Shown here one piece after another: positions 41,926-50,174 of a stretch of 64,000 bases of DNA (the first letter of the stretch is position 1; each line of letters starts with the position of its first letter). The DNA is from Rubrivirga marina. Lineage in GTDB: Bacteria; Bacteroidota; Rhodothermia; Rhodothermales; Rubricoccaceae. The notes beneath the pieces were generated by a model. The model was not told where the DNA came from. It searched no databases and saw only the letters and a program-made list of their open reading frames with translations. The stretch covers positions 435,694 to 499,693 of the forward strand of contig NZ_MQWD01000001.1 of NCBI RefSeq assembly GCF_002283365.1, read 5' to 3'. Position numbers and translations under genes: made by a program.

Positions 41926-42633
41926 TCAGTCCAGGAACCGCCGGAGGTAGGCGACCACGTCCTCGACGCCGCCGAGGCGGTGGCCCGCGACCGTCTCGCC
42001 CTCGCCCACTTTGACGGTGACGGTCGGCTGGCGGAGGGCTTGGAGGGCGCGGAAGGCGTCCTCGTCGGTCACGTCGTCGCCGAGGTAGACGGGCGTCCGG
42101 TCGGGGTGGGCGGCGGCGAGGCGGGCCACGGCCGTCCCCTTCGAGACGCCCTCGGCGCGGAGCTCGACGACGGCCTTCCCCCAGATGGGCACGAGGCCGG
42201 CGGGGACGGCCTCGGCCCACCGCTCCAGCTCCGCCCGCGCGGCGTCGGCGTCGGGCGCGTGGCGGTAGTGGACGGCGAACGCGGCGCCTTTGTCCTCGAC
42301 CACGACGCCCTCGGCAGCGGGCACGGCGGCTCGGAGGTCGGCCAGCACGTCGGCGTGCTCGTCGGCCGCGCGGGTGTCGACGGTCCCGTCGGCCCAGCCC
42401 TCCTCGGCCCCGTGGAGCCCGACGGCCGGGAGCCGCTGGTTCAGGAGCCGGCCGAGGGCGGCCAGGTCGCGCCCGGTGATCACGACGACCTCGTGCGCCT
42501 CGGCGAGCTCGGCGAGGAGGTCGGGCACGGCCGGGTGGGGCACGGCCTTCTCGGGGTCGCCGACGATGGGCGCCAGCGTCCCGTCGTAGTCGAGGAAGAG
42601 GAGCGGGCGGTCGGGGACGGGGGGCTGGTCCAT
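41926..42633 (-). CDS. otsB: Trehalose-6-phosphate phosphatase OtsB
   Basis: Removes phosphate from trehalose-6-phosphate to give trehalose. 235 residues of the HAD superfamily: motif I 'LLFLDYDGTLAPI' with both Asp residues, 'VVITGRDLAAL' (motif II region), 'AVHYRHAPD' (substrate-binding), the Lys in 'VSKGTAVARL', and the terminal acidic motif 'YLGDDVTDEDAF'. It lies between the GH15 gene and otsA on the same strand, 247 bp after otsA, a gap filled by a long intergenic repeat. Confidence 0.93.
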   Translation of the reverse strand: MDQPPVPDRPLLFLDYDGTLAPIVGDPEKAVPHPAVPDLLAELAEAHEVVVITGRDLAALGRLLNQRLPAVGLHGAEEGWADGTVDTRAADEHADVLADLRAAVPAAEGVVVEDKGAAFAVHYRHAPDADAARAELERWAEAVPAGLVPIWGKAVVELRAEGVSKGTAVARLAAAHPDRTPVYLGDDVTDEDAFRALQALRQPTVTVKVGEGETVAGHRLGGVEDVVAYLRRFLD

Positions 42634-42703
42634 CGGATGAGTGGGGGAAGGTCAGATTGGGGAAGTGGACGTGCTGGGCACGCCAGCGGCACCGTCTCCC
42701 CAT

Positions 42704-42839
42704 GTCATTCTGAGCGAGTGGAGCGAGCCGAAGGATCCCTGGTGCGGCCGAGTCTCGAGTTGACGCCGGGGGCGCGGCCCGGTCGCGGTGCTCGCCCGAG
42801 ATCCGTCGACTCCGGCCCGCGGCCTCCGCTCAGGTTGAC
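42704..42839. repeat. Long intergenic repeat, GTCATCCTGAGCG family
   Basis: Begins GTCATTCTGAGCGAGTGG then CGAAGGATCCC, and ends CGAGATCCGTCGAC ... CCGCTCAGGTTGAC: the ends are inverted copies. It splits otsA from otsB, so it may affect their joint transcript. Confidence 0.65.
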
Positions 42840-42880
42840 ACGCAACGAGGGTAAGAGCGAGTTGGAGACGACGGGCGGCG

Positions 42881-44314
42881 TTAGTCCTCGCCCTCGGCAT
42901 CGAGCGACTCGAGGAAGCGTTGGGCCCAGACGTGGACGTCGAGGTCGCGGACGGCCTCGCGCATCTGGCTCAGGCGGGCGCGGCGCTCGGTCTCGGGGAG
43001 GTCGAGCGCCGTGTCGAGCGTCCGCGCGAGGCCATCGGCGTCGTAGGGGTTGACGAGGAACGCGCCGTCGAGGTAGTCGGCGGCGCCGGTGAGCTCGGAG
43101 AGGACGAGCGCGCCGGGCCGGCCGCCGCGCTCGGCACAGACGGCGCTGACGGCGGCGAACTCGTGGGCCACGAGGTTCATCCCGTCGCGGAGCGGCGTCA
43201 CGAAGGCGACGTCGGCGGCCTGGTAGTACGCCGCCAACTCGGCCTGGTCGAACGACTGGTAGCGGTAGCGGACGGGCGCCCAGGCGCCCTTCGCGTAGCG
43301 CCCGTTGATCCGGCCCGAGGCCTCGTCCATCTCGCGCTTGAGCTGGTCGTAGGCCGGCACGCCGGTCCGGCTGGGCGTGGCGATCTGGACGAGCGAGACC
43401 TCGCCGTGGCGCTCGGGGTAGAGCTCGAGGAACCGCTCGAACGCCTCCATCCGCAGAAGGAGGCCCTTCGTGTAGTCGAGCCGGTCGACGCCGAGGACGA
43501 TCTGGACACCGCCGAGGTCCTCGCGGATCTCGGCCGCCATCTCCGCCGCGCCGGGCGCCATCGCGAGCCCCTCGAACCGCTCGACGTCGATCCCGATGGG
43601 GTGCGACTCGGCCCGGCAGCGGTGGCCCTCGAAGGTGATCGTCTCGCCCTCCACCTTCGCCCCCAGCAGGTCCCGGGCCGACTCGCGGAAGTTCTCGGCG
43701 TACCCCTCCGTGTGGAACCCGACGAGGTCGGAGGCGAGCATCCCCCGCAGGAGGTCGCGGGCCGATGGGAGGATCCGGAAGACCTCCGAGGCGGGCCACG
43801 GCACGTGCCAGAAGAACCCGATGCGGGCGTCGGGCAGCCCCGCCCGGATCGTCTCCGGGACGAGCATCATGTGGTAGTCCTGGACCCAGAACGTCGGCTG
43901 CTCGCGGCCGGCCGCCAGGTCCGTGCGGGCCACGTCGAGCGCGGCATGCGCGAACCGGCGGTTGACGGCGCGGTAGGCGTCGCGGAAGCTCCGGTCGGGC
44001 TCGACGTGCTCGACGAGGTAGTGCGAGAGCGGCCACAGCACGCGGTTGGCCATGCCCTGGTAGAACGCCTCGAACTCGGGCTCCTCGAGCGGCACGCGGC
44101 GGACGGTGAAGGCCGCGGTCTCGGGCGGGTACGTCTGGGTGAGCGGCGTCTCTTCGTCGGGCCCGCGCATGGCGACCCACGCGCCGCCGCGGTCTTCGAG
44201 CACGGGGAGGAGCGCCGAGGCGAGGCCGCCGAGACTGGGAGCCCACCCGTCGGGGGTCGGGCGGATCGGGGCGCGGTTGGCGACGAGGACGAGCGACACG
44301 AGGCGGACGGGCAT
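42881..44314 (-). CDS. otsA: Trehalose-6-phosphate synthase OtsA
   Basis: GT20 retaining glycosyltransferase that joins UDP- (or ADP-/GDP-) glucose to glucose-6-phosphate. 477 residues. Motifs: 'LVLVANRAPIRPTPDGW' and 'GGLASAL' at the N-terminus, 'WVQDYHMMLVP', 'GFFWHVPWPASEVFRILP', 'VLGVDRLDYTKGLLLRM' and the donor loop 'VTPLRDGMNLVAHEFAA', all complete. With otsB it forms the standard OtsAB route to trehalose, a compatible solute suited to a marine or osmotically stressed habitat. It is divergent from the tRNA-Leu gene. Confidence 0.95.
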   Translation of the reverse strand: MPVRLVSLVLVANRAPIRPTPDGWAPSLGGLASALLPVLEDRGGAWVAMRGPDEETPLTQTYPPETAAFTVRRVPLEEPEFEAFYQGMANRVLWPLSHYLVEHVEPDRSFRDAYRAVNRRFAHAALDVARTDLAAGREQPTFWVQDYHMMLVPETIRAGLPDARIGFFWHVPWPASEVFRILPSARDLLRGMLASDLVGFHTEGYAENFRESARDLLGAKVEGETITFEGHRCRAESHPIGIDVERFEGLAMAPGAAEMAAEIREDLGGVQIVLGVDRLDYTKGLLLRMEAFERFLELYPERHGEVSLVQIATPSRTGVPAYDQLKREMDEASGRINGRYAKGAWAPVRYRYQSFDQAELAAYYQAADVAFVTPLRDGMNLVAHEFAAVSAVCAERGGRPGALVLSELTGAADYLDGAFLVNPYDADGLARTLDTALDLPETERRARLSQMREAVRDLDVHVWAQRFLESLDAEGED

Positions 44315-44393
44315 GAGGAGGGGCCCGGGACCTACGCCCCGCGTCGCGCGCTGTTCGGGGCGTTCTCGGGCTCGGGGGTCTCCGCGCGGTCCT

Positions 44394-44415
44394 CCACCTC
44401 GGGGCCGAGGCGGGC
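44394..44415. repeat. Dispersed GC palindrome, last copy before the island
   Basis: CCACCTCGG-GG-CCGAGGCGGGC, between the otsA start and tRNA-Leu. The next recognisable (partial) copy is at 62519-62535, just past the far end of the island. Confidence 0.55.
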
Positions 44416-44438
44416 CGGGTGGCGTAGTTTCGGGGCGC

Positions 44439-44521
44439 GCCCGGATGGCGGAATGGTAGACGCGGCGGTCTCAAACACCGCTGGCTTCACGGCCGTGTGG
44501 GTTCGAGTCCCACTCCGGGCA
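44439..44521 (+). tRNA. tRNA-Leu (anticodon CAA)
   Basis: Acceptor GCCCGGA (44439-44445) pairs with TCCGGGC (44514-44520), discriminator A at 44521. The anticodon stem GCGGT/ACCGC encloses loop CTCAAAC, giving CAA. A variable arm of class II type and a T-loop GTTCGAGTCCC follow. CCA is not encoded. The 3' end is the probable attachment site of the downstream element. Confidence 0.95.
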
Positions 44522-44523
44522 CA
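44509..44523. other. attL core (tRNA-Leu 3' end)
   Basis: CCCACTCCGGGCACA. Covers the end of the T-arm and the acceptor strand of tRNA-Leu plus two bases, and is repeated exactly at 62490-62504. Confidence 0.75.
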
Positions 44524-44537
44524 ACATGAGATCAGAC

Positions 44538-44568
44538 GACTCCCGGTCAACTCCGGGAGTCCCCTTTT
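44538..44568 (+). terminator. Rho-independent terminator after tRNA-Leu
   Basis: Arms ACTCCCGG (44539-44546) and CCGGGAGT (44553-44560) are followed by CCCCTTTT. It lies inside the element, which therefore supplies the tRNA gene with a new terminator. Confidence 0.8.
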
Positions 44569-44667
44569 CTCCCACCTCAGGCACGTTTTGAGAGCGGCCG
44601 GGTATTGGATGAGTTCGGTTGATACCCTACTTTTCCTTTCACCCTACCTTTCGCCCCGGCGCCGCCC

Positions 44668-45966
44668 ATGGCGACCGTCCGCCCCGTCCTCTGGGCCCAC
44701 AAGACGAACCGGCACGGGCACCACCCGATACGGCTCCGGTTCGCCGACGCCTCGGGGTCGCTCTACCTCTCGGTGGGGGCCTACGTCCACCCCCGGCACT
44801 GGAACGGGCGGGCCGAGCGCGTGCGGAAGACGCACGACCTCTACGAGGAGTACAACCGGCTCATCGAGACGAAGTTGAACGCGGCCGAGCGTGAGCGGCT
44901 CCGGCTCCTGACGATCGGCGAGGTCCCGACGGCCGCGGCGCTCAAGGCGGCCGTGGTGGGCAAGGGGTACACCGACTGCTTCCTCGACTTCGTGCAAGGG
45001 CACCTCGACGTCGTCGAGGAGCAGGGGAACGTCGGGCGGGTTCGGAAGGAGCGGGCCGTCATGGCCAAGCTGGAGGCGTTCGGCGGCTCCCCCCTCCCCT
45101 TCCGACGCCTCACGCCCGCCTTCCTCGACCGGTGGACGGCGTGGCTCCTGACGGAGCGGAAGAACAAGGCGTCGACGGTCGCCAGCGCGATCACGATCGT
45201 CCGGCTCCACTACAACCGGGCCGCCCGCCACGGCGTCGTGCGCGCCTCCGACTCGCCGTTCCACAACTACAAACCCCCGCGGATCGAGAAGCCGTCGCGG
45301 GCGAAGCTCACGGCCGACCAGGTGGCCGCGATCCAGGCCCTCGACTTCGGGCCGGCCGGGCCGGAGGGGTCCGGGCTCGCCAAGGTCCGCGACTGGTTCC
45401 TCTTCTCGCTCTACGCGCAGGGGATGCGGTTCTCGGACGTCGTCCAACTACGGCGGTCCGACGTCGTTCGCACGGAGGCGGGCGAAGACGACGACGGCGA
45501 GCCCATCGTGACGTACCGCGTTCGGTACCGAATGGGCAAGACGAAATCGACGAACGACGTGCTCCTCGTCCCCCAGGCCTTGGCCATCCTTGAGCCCTAC
45601 CTCGGCCGCGAGGTCCCCGCGAGCGGCGACGGAGGGGGAGAGGTCGAGGATCCCTATCTCTTCGACGCGCTCGACCGCTACGACACCTCGACCCCGGGGG
45701 GGCTCCACAAGGCGCTCTCCAGCCGGAACGCCTACGCCAACAAGGTCCTCCGCCAGATCGCCGAGCGGGCCAAGATCGAGGACCACCTCTCGTTCCACGT
45801 CGCGCGGCACACGTTCGCCGACCTCGCTCGGAAGGGCGGGTGGAGCGTGTACGACGTGAACCGGGCGCTCCGCCACTCCTCCCTCTCCATCACGGACGGG
45901 TACCTCGCCGGGTTCGACGCCGAGGCCCTCGACGAGCGGATGCGGGGCCTCTTCGGCGGCCGGTAA
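44668..45966 (+). CDS. int: Tyrosine recombinase (integrase)
   Basis: Site-specific integrase, 432 residues. An N-terminal Arm-binding-like part ('HHPIRLRFADASGSLYLSVGAYVHPRHWNGR') of the Bacteroidota transposon type and a SAM-like core-binding domain (about 105-200) precede the catalytic domain (about 215-430). Catalytic residues are Arg254 ('GMRFSDVVQL'), His377-x-x-Arg380 ('HVARHTFADL'), His403 ('LRHSSLSITDGYL') and the nucleophile Tyr412. It starts 147 bp after the tRNA-Leu 3' end and presumably recombines the 15-bp att cores. Confidence 0.93.
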   Translation: MATVRPVLWAHKTNRHGHHPIRLRFADASGSLYLSVGAYVHPRHWNGRAERVRKTHDLYEEYNRLIETKLNAAERERLRLLTIGEVPTAAALKAAVVGKGYTDCFLDFVQGHLDVVEEQGNVGRVRKERAVMAKLEAFGGSPLPFRRLTPAFLDRWTAWLLTERKNKASTVASAITIVRLHYNRAARHGVVRASDSPFHNYKPPRIEKPSRAKLTADQVAAIQALDFGPAGPEGSGLAKVRDWFLFSLYAQGMRFSDVVQLRRSDVVRTEAGEDDDGEPIVTYRVRYRMGKTKSTNDVLLVPQALAILEPYLGREVPASGDGGGEVEDPYLFDALDRYDTSTPGGLHKALSSRNAYANKVLRQIAERAKIEDHLSFHVARHTFADLARKGGWSVYDVNRALRHSSLSITDGYLAGFDAEALDERMRGLFGGR

Positions 45967-46058
45967 CCGCGCACGGCACCCCAACCCCACGGCCGCGGCG
46001 CGGTCGTCCACGCCTCCCCAGACCCAGGCCGGTCTCGGCGACCCTACCCATCGATCGA

Positions 46059-47192
46059 ATGGACGCATCGCTAGAGCCCTACGTGCGCAAGTTCGTGTCG
46101 ACCCTCGGGTCAAAGCGCCGCTACAGGCGGGCGGCGACGGATCTCTACGTGTTCACGGAGAGGGACGACGGGCACCCCTTCGGCCGGGTCCTGTCCCGAC
46201 CCCACGACCTCGTGTGGGGCCACACGGCCAGCGGGCCGAGGTACGAGTGGGAACTCGGCGTCGAGCCCGATATCCGAGACGTCCACGAGGAGTGGGACCG
46301 GCTGGTCGGGCCGGTCCTCGATGGGGCTCGGGAGCCCGGGGTCCAGGCCGCCGAGGAGGCGTACCTCCGCGGCGGGCTCCGAGAGCTCGGGGAGCACGAG
46401 GCCGTCGAGCGCGAGGGGATGGCCCGGGACCTCAAGGACGCCCGGGCGACCGTGGACCACGCGGCGGACGTGATCCGGGCCCTCGCCCTGGAGGCCGCCA
46501 TCAAGAACGAGTTGCTGCCGAACCCGGACTGGGGAACGGACTGGCGCACGGCGATGGGGGACATCCCGGAGTTGATGGGGACGCTTGGCGGGGACGACTC
46601 CTGCCACTTCGCCCCCCTCACCGTGAGCTCCGCCTCGCTCTACTCGTTCGCGCGGCGGCTCCACCGGGGGGTCATGTGGGGCGAGGGCGCCGGGTTCGTG
46701 GGCGACGCGCTCTGTCAGCTCTACGCCGTCTATGGTCTCGACTGTTGTCTCGTCATCGCCCAGCACTCGGGTCTCCATGGCCTCGAATCCGAGGTTCGGG
46801 CGCACCGCGACTCCTTCCTGAGGCGAAGCGCGGCCGTGCGAGCCGCGAGTTCGCTTGCGTTGGACCGGCCCAGGGCCACGGCAGTCGCGAGCCGGGCGCG
46901 GGACCTAAAGGCCACGGAGCCCAAAATGGAGACGGCGAGTCCCGAGCGAGACGGTGTGACTATCGAGCCGTCCCGGTTCACTCACGACGAGTTCGCCGAG
47001 CAGGTCGTGCGGGCCCACTTCGCCGAAGGCCGGACGTGGACGGACGCGTACGAGACGGTCGAGCGGAGGGCGTCGGGGTCCGGGGGGTCACCGTTCACGG
47101 ACTTCCTCTTGTTCGACCACAGCGCCGCGAAGAAGAAAGCGGCGAAGGGCTACCGCCCGGCCAGCGACGACGCCCCCAACGCCGTTGGGTAG
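46059..47192 (+). CDS. Island protein of unknown function
   Basis: 377 residues from ATG 46059; the frame is open from 45840 but that part overlaps the integrase and is low-complexity. Soluble, no membrane segment. Mostly helical, with a long charged helix ('REGMARDLKDARATVDHAADVI', as two parts) and a central segment containing 'SCHFAPLTVSSASLYSF' and two adjacent Cys in 'YGLDCCLVIAQHSG'. The C-terminal third is basic. It sits between integrase and the HTH gene. No family was recognised, so no function is proposed. Confidence 0.7.
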   Translation: MDASLEPYVRKFVSTLGSKRRYRRAATDLYVFTERDDGHPFGRVLSRPHDLVWGHTASGPRYEWELGVEPDIRDVHEEWDRLVGPVLDGAREPGVQAAEEAYLRGGLRELGEHEAVEREGMARDLKDARATVDHAADVIRALALEAAIKNELLPNPDWGTDWRTAMGDIPELMGTLGGDDSCHFAPLTVSSASLYSFARRLHRGVMWGEGAGFVGDALCQLYAVYGLDCCLVIAQHSGLHGLESEVRAHRDSFLRRSAAVRAASSLALDRPRATAVASRARDLKATEPKMETASPERDGVTIEPSRFTHDEFAEQVVRAHFAEGRTWTDAYETVERRASGSGGSPFTDFLLFDHSAAKKKAAKGYRPASDDAPNAVG

Positions 47193-47265
47193 AGAAACCA
47201 CGCGACGTTGGTCGTGGTGGCGGTAGATGCCGTCGGACGTTGGATGCGTACCCACCGTGTCACCG

Positions 47266-47571
47266 ATGACCGACTTCGCCGGAGTCATTCAGGAGCTAGT
47301 CCGCACCACGTCAGAGCAGGTCGCGGAGCGGACGGCCCGACGCCTCCTCAACGAACTCGTCCCCCACCTTCGGCGATCGCCGGGCCGGCCCTCAATCGGG
47401 TTCCTCACGAACCGCGAGGCGCAGGCCGCCTTGGGGGTGTCGAAGGCGACCCTCGCGAGGTGGAGGAAGGACGGGACGCTCGCGCACTCGAAGGTCGGGC
47501 AGAACGTGTACTACGCGATCGCCGACGTCGAGGGGCTCCTCGCTAGCCGCCGCGTCCGGCGCGAGGGGTAA
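47266..47571 (+). CDS. Excisionase-like helix-turn-helix protein
   Basis: 101 residues from ATG 47266. The C-terminal half 'LTNREAQAALGVSKATLARWRKDG' (in two parts) followed by 'SKVGQNVYYAIADVEGLL' is the HTH_17/MerR-like fold used by excisionases of Bacteroidota integrative elements. The N-terminal half is a helix that may dimerise. Position after the integrase and before the RepA-like ATPase fits a role in excision or in control of the element. Confidence 0.82.
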   Translation: MTDFAGVIQELVRTTSEQVAERTARRLLNELVPHLRRSPGRPSIGFLTNREAQAALGVSKATLARWRKDGTLAHSKVGQNVYYAIADVEGLLASRRVRREG

Positions 47572-47579
47572 CCCGGAGC

Positions 47580-47608
47580 GCGCCCGGGGACGGGGTGTCC
47601 CCGGGCGC
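47580..47608. terminator. Strong GC hairpin after the HTH gene
   Basis: Arms GCGCCCGGGGAC (47580-47591) and GTCCCCGGGCGC (47597-47608), 12 bp with a 5-nt loop, 8 bp past the HTH stop. No T-run follows, so termination is likely but not certain. Confidence 0.55.
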
Positions 47609-47670
47609 ACGGCATCACCCACGCGGTCCGGCGGGGCTCTACGTCGCCGGGGCCGCAAGCGACTACATCC

Positions 47671-48837
47671 ATGCTAGCACCAAATCCCGGGCCGTCAGCG
47701 GCCCCGTCCACGGACTCCGTCCCCGCTCTCCCCGGCGTCCTCGCCTCCGAGGTCGAGAGCGTCCCCGTCCACTGGCTCTGGCGGGGACGGCTGGCCCTCG
47801 GGAAGATGACGATCCTCGACGGGGACCCCGGCCTCGGGAAGTCGACGTTGTACGCGGCGATCGCTGCCTGCGTGACCCTCGGGAGGGAGTGGCCCGACGG
47901 CGGGCACTGCGAGCACCCGGGAGCCGTCGTCGTCGTGACCGGCGAGGACGACCCCGCCGACACGATCCGGCCTCGCCTAGAAGCGTCCGGGGCCGACCTC
48001 ACGCAGGTCCGCGTGCTCGACGTAGTCCAAGACCTCCGCGGGCCGCGCACCGCCGTCTTCCCCCGAGACACGGAGCTCGTGGCCCGGGTGTGCTCGGAGA
48101 TGGGGGCGACGCTCCTCGTCGTCGACCCATTCTCGGCGCACCTGGAGGGGTCCGTGGACTCGCACAACGACGCGAGCGTCCGGTCCGCCCTGGCCCCGTT
48201 GCAGGAGACCGCCCGGCGCCACGGGTTCGCCGTCCTCCTTGTCCGCCACCTCAACAAGTCCGGCGGGTCGAAGGCGATCTATCGGGGGATGGGGTCGATC
48301 GGCGTCATCGGGGCCGCCCGGATCGGCCTCGTCGTCGCGGAGGACCCGACGGACCCGGCCCCGCAGGGGGAGCGCCGGGTGGTCCTCGCGACGCACAAGA
48401 ACAACGTGATGAAGTGGGCTCCGTCGCTCGCGTTCCGGATTGTGGACTCGCCCGAACACGGGGCCGGCGTGGTCCAGTGGGAGGGGCCCACCGGACTCCG
48501 GGCCGACGACCTGTTCGAGCCCGCGATGCGGTCGTCGTCCCCAGTCCAGGACGACGCCGAGTCGTTCCTTCAGGCCGCGCTTTCGACGGGTCCCCGGCCG
48601 TCGAGGGAGGTCGAGGCCGAGGCCGAGGAGGTCGGCGTCAGCAAGACCGCCCTTCGCCGCGCCCGCCAGTCCCTCGGCGTCGATCACCGCCGCGAGGGGT
48701 TCGGGGCGGACGGGGTGTACTACTGGTTCCTCCCGGAGCAGGGGGACGGGACGAGCTCGCATACGCCCAAGCTCGCCATGCCCGACCCCTCCCTGGAGGG
48801 GGGCAACCTTGACGAGCATGGGGACGAGTCCCCGTAG
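47671..48837 (+). CDS. RepA-like AAA ATPase (AAA_25, replicative helicase type)
   Basis: RecA-fold ATPase, 388 residues. Walker A 'GDPGLGKST' is at residues 51-59 and Walker B 'LLVVDPFSAHLEG' near 148-155, followed by 'VLLVRHLNKSGGSKAIYRGMG', typical of AAA_25/RepA-type hexameric helicases of plasmids and integrative elements. The C-terminal 80 residues ('SREVEAEAEEVGVSKTALRRA') look like a winged helix. It probably unwinds DNA for replication of the excised element. No separate primase gene was found in the island. Confidence 0.85.
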   Translation: MLAPNPGPSAAPSTDSVPALPGVLASEVESVPVHWLWRGRLALGKMTILDGDPGLGKSTLYAAIAACVTLGREWPDGGHCEHPGAVVVVTGEDDPADTIRPRLEASGADLTQVRVLDVVQDLRGPRTAVFPRDTELVARVCSEMGATLLVVDPFSAHLEGSVDSHNDASVRSALAPLQETARRHGFAVLLVRHLNKSGGSKAIYRGMGSIGVIGAARIGLVVAEDPTDPAPQGERRVVLATHKNNVMKWAPSLAFRIVDSPEHGAGVVQWEGPTGLRADDLFEPAMRSSSPVQDDAESFLQAALSTGPRPSREVEAEAEEVGVSKTALRRARQSLGVDHRREGFGADGVYYWFLPEQGDGTSSHTPKLAMPDPSLEGGNLDEHGDESP

Positions 48838-48841
48838 GGCC

Positions 48842-48997
48842 ATGTACGACCCGTGCCCGTACCGACGGCTGGCCGACCTCGCCTTGTTCATCCGGAGCGC
48901 CCTCCAACGAGGCCCGGAAGGAGGGGCAGCTCTGCTCGCGGAGATCCAAGAGGCCGAGGAGCGGATCCTGACGATCCTTCGCGGGCTGGTCGGTTGA
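48842..48997 (+). CDS. Small helical protein, unknown
   Basis: 51 residues from ATG 48842, 4 bp after the RepA-like stop, so translational coupling is likely. It is mainly one amphipathic helix pair ('LADLALFIRSALQ', 'ALLAEIQEAEERILTILRGL'). No family recognised; supported by tight spacing and same-strand order. Confidence 0.5.
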   Translation: MYDPCPYRRLADLALFIRSALQRGPEGGAALLAEIQEAEERILTILRGLVG

Positions 48998-49079
48998 CCG
49001 GGGCGCCTCCAAAGCGTGGGCGCCTCCCGTGGACCGGCAAGCATGGGCCGAGGTCAGCGGTCCCTCGTTCCGAACCGGG

Positions 49080-50165
49080 TTAGCCGTCGAGGTCGAACGC
49101 CTCGGCGAGCCGGTCGAGCGTGAAGCGGTTCCTGAGCTTGCACGCCGGGTTCTGGTTCGCAAACATCCCCGTCTCCCACACGGCCTCGCTAGCCGGTCGG
49201 GCCTGGTCCCACTCGACGCTTACGACCCATTCGCAGAGGTCGTCGTTGTCGGAGTGCTCCCGCATCCTCAGAGCCTCTAGGGGGACGTCGTGGAGCGGGA
49301 CTGTCTGCCCGTTCACCTCAACAGTGACGTCACGTGAGGGGCGGGCCTCGGCCGTCACCGTCCCGACGCCGACGTATCCAGTTCCAGGAATGTGAGCGGA
49401 GACCCTGTGACCCGGGCGGAGGGCCCTCATCCTCTGGCTCGCCCACTTGCCCTCCCCGGCCGAGACGAAACCGTACCGCCGGAAGTCCTCCCACGTCCGG
49501 TGCGGGCCCTCGCCGACCGAGACGTAGAAGTCGGTCCCGTTCCAGGGCTCCTGCTTCTTCGCCTTCGTCGCACGGACCGGACCGGGCCGGGCCTCGGCCT
49601 CAGACGGGTCGATCAGCCACGTCCGCGCGAGGTACTCGTGCCCGTTCTCCTCGAAGTAACGGAAGAAGACGGCGTTGACGGGGACGCCGTACGTGTCCGA
49701 GAGGTACCCGATGATCCGTTCCGTGCTCGGGTCGAGCTTGGCCGCTACGACGATGAGCCGGTGCGACGTGTTCACGGCCTCGGGTGGGCCGGCCCCGAAC
49801 CGCTCAGCGAACGCGGCCTCGAAGTCTTCGCCGCCGTTGTTGTCGGCGAACAGGGCGGCCACGTCCTCGTAGGTCAGGCCCTCCGCCCAAGAGCCGTAAT
49901 CGAGGACCTGCCCGACGACCTCCCGCGGGGTCCGGTCCCGCTTGAGCTCGACGACGACGAGGTCCCCTTCCTCGTCGATGGCGAGGAGATCGACGAACCC
50001 CCCGAAGGCCGTCGTGATTTGGCGCCCGACGAGGAGGAGACCAGGGTCCAGGACGGACAGGTCGGAGGCGAGGACATCTTCGAGCCGGCTCTCTAAGGGA
50101 AGGGCCGAGAAGTGGATGGGGACGAGGCCGCCGTCGATCCGCCAGATTCCGAGTTCGAGAGGCAT
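49080..50165 (-). CDS. PD-(D/E)XK nuclease-like protein (DUF91/NucS type)
   Basis: 361 residues. The N-terminal domain (about 30-175) carries a PD-(D/E)XK core: Asp59 in 'GGFVDLLAIDEEGDLVVVEL', then Glu73-L-Lys75, and Gln86 in 'REVVGQVLDYGSW'. This matches the DUF91/NucS-like endonuclease fold. The C-terminal part (about 200-361, 'NGTDFYVSVGEGPHRTWEDFRRYGFV') is a separate domain often found on such proteins. It is encoded 9 bp after the MmeI-like gene on the same strand, so the two probably form a defence operon, with this protein as an accessory nuclease or nucleic-acid sensor. Confidence 0.82.
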   Translation of the reverse strand: MPLELGIWRIDGGLVPIHFSALPLESRLEDVLASDLSVLDPGLLLVGRQITTAFGGFVDLLAIDEEGDLVVVELKRDRTPREVVGQVLDYGSWAEGLTYEDVAALFADNNGGEDFEAAFAERFGAGPPEAVNTSHRLIVVAAKLDPSTERIIGYLSDTYGVPVNAVFFRYFEENGHEYLARTWLIDPSEAEARPGPVRATKAKKQEPWNGTDFYVSVGEGPHRTWEDFRRYGFVSAGEGKWASQRMRALRPGHRVSAHIPGTGYVGVGTVTAEARPSRDVTVEVNGQTVPLHDVPLEALRMREHSDNDDLCEWVVSVEWDQARPASEAVWETGMFANQNPACKLRNRFTLDRLAEAFDLDG

Positions 50166-50174
50166 GAGTCAGGT

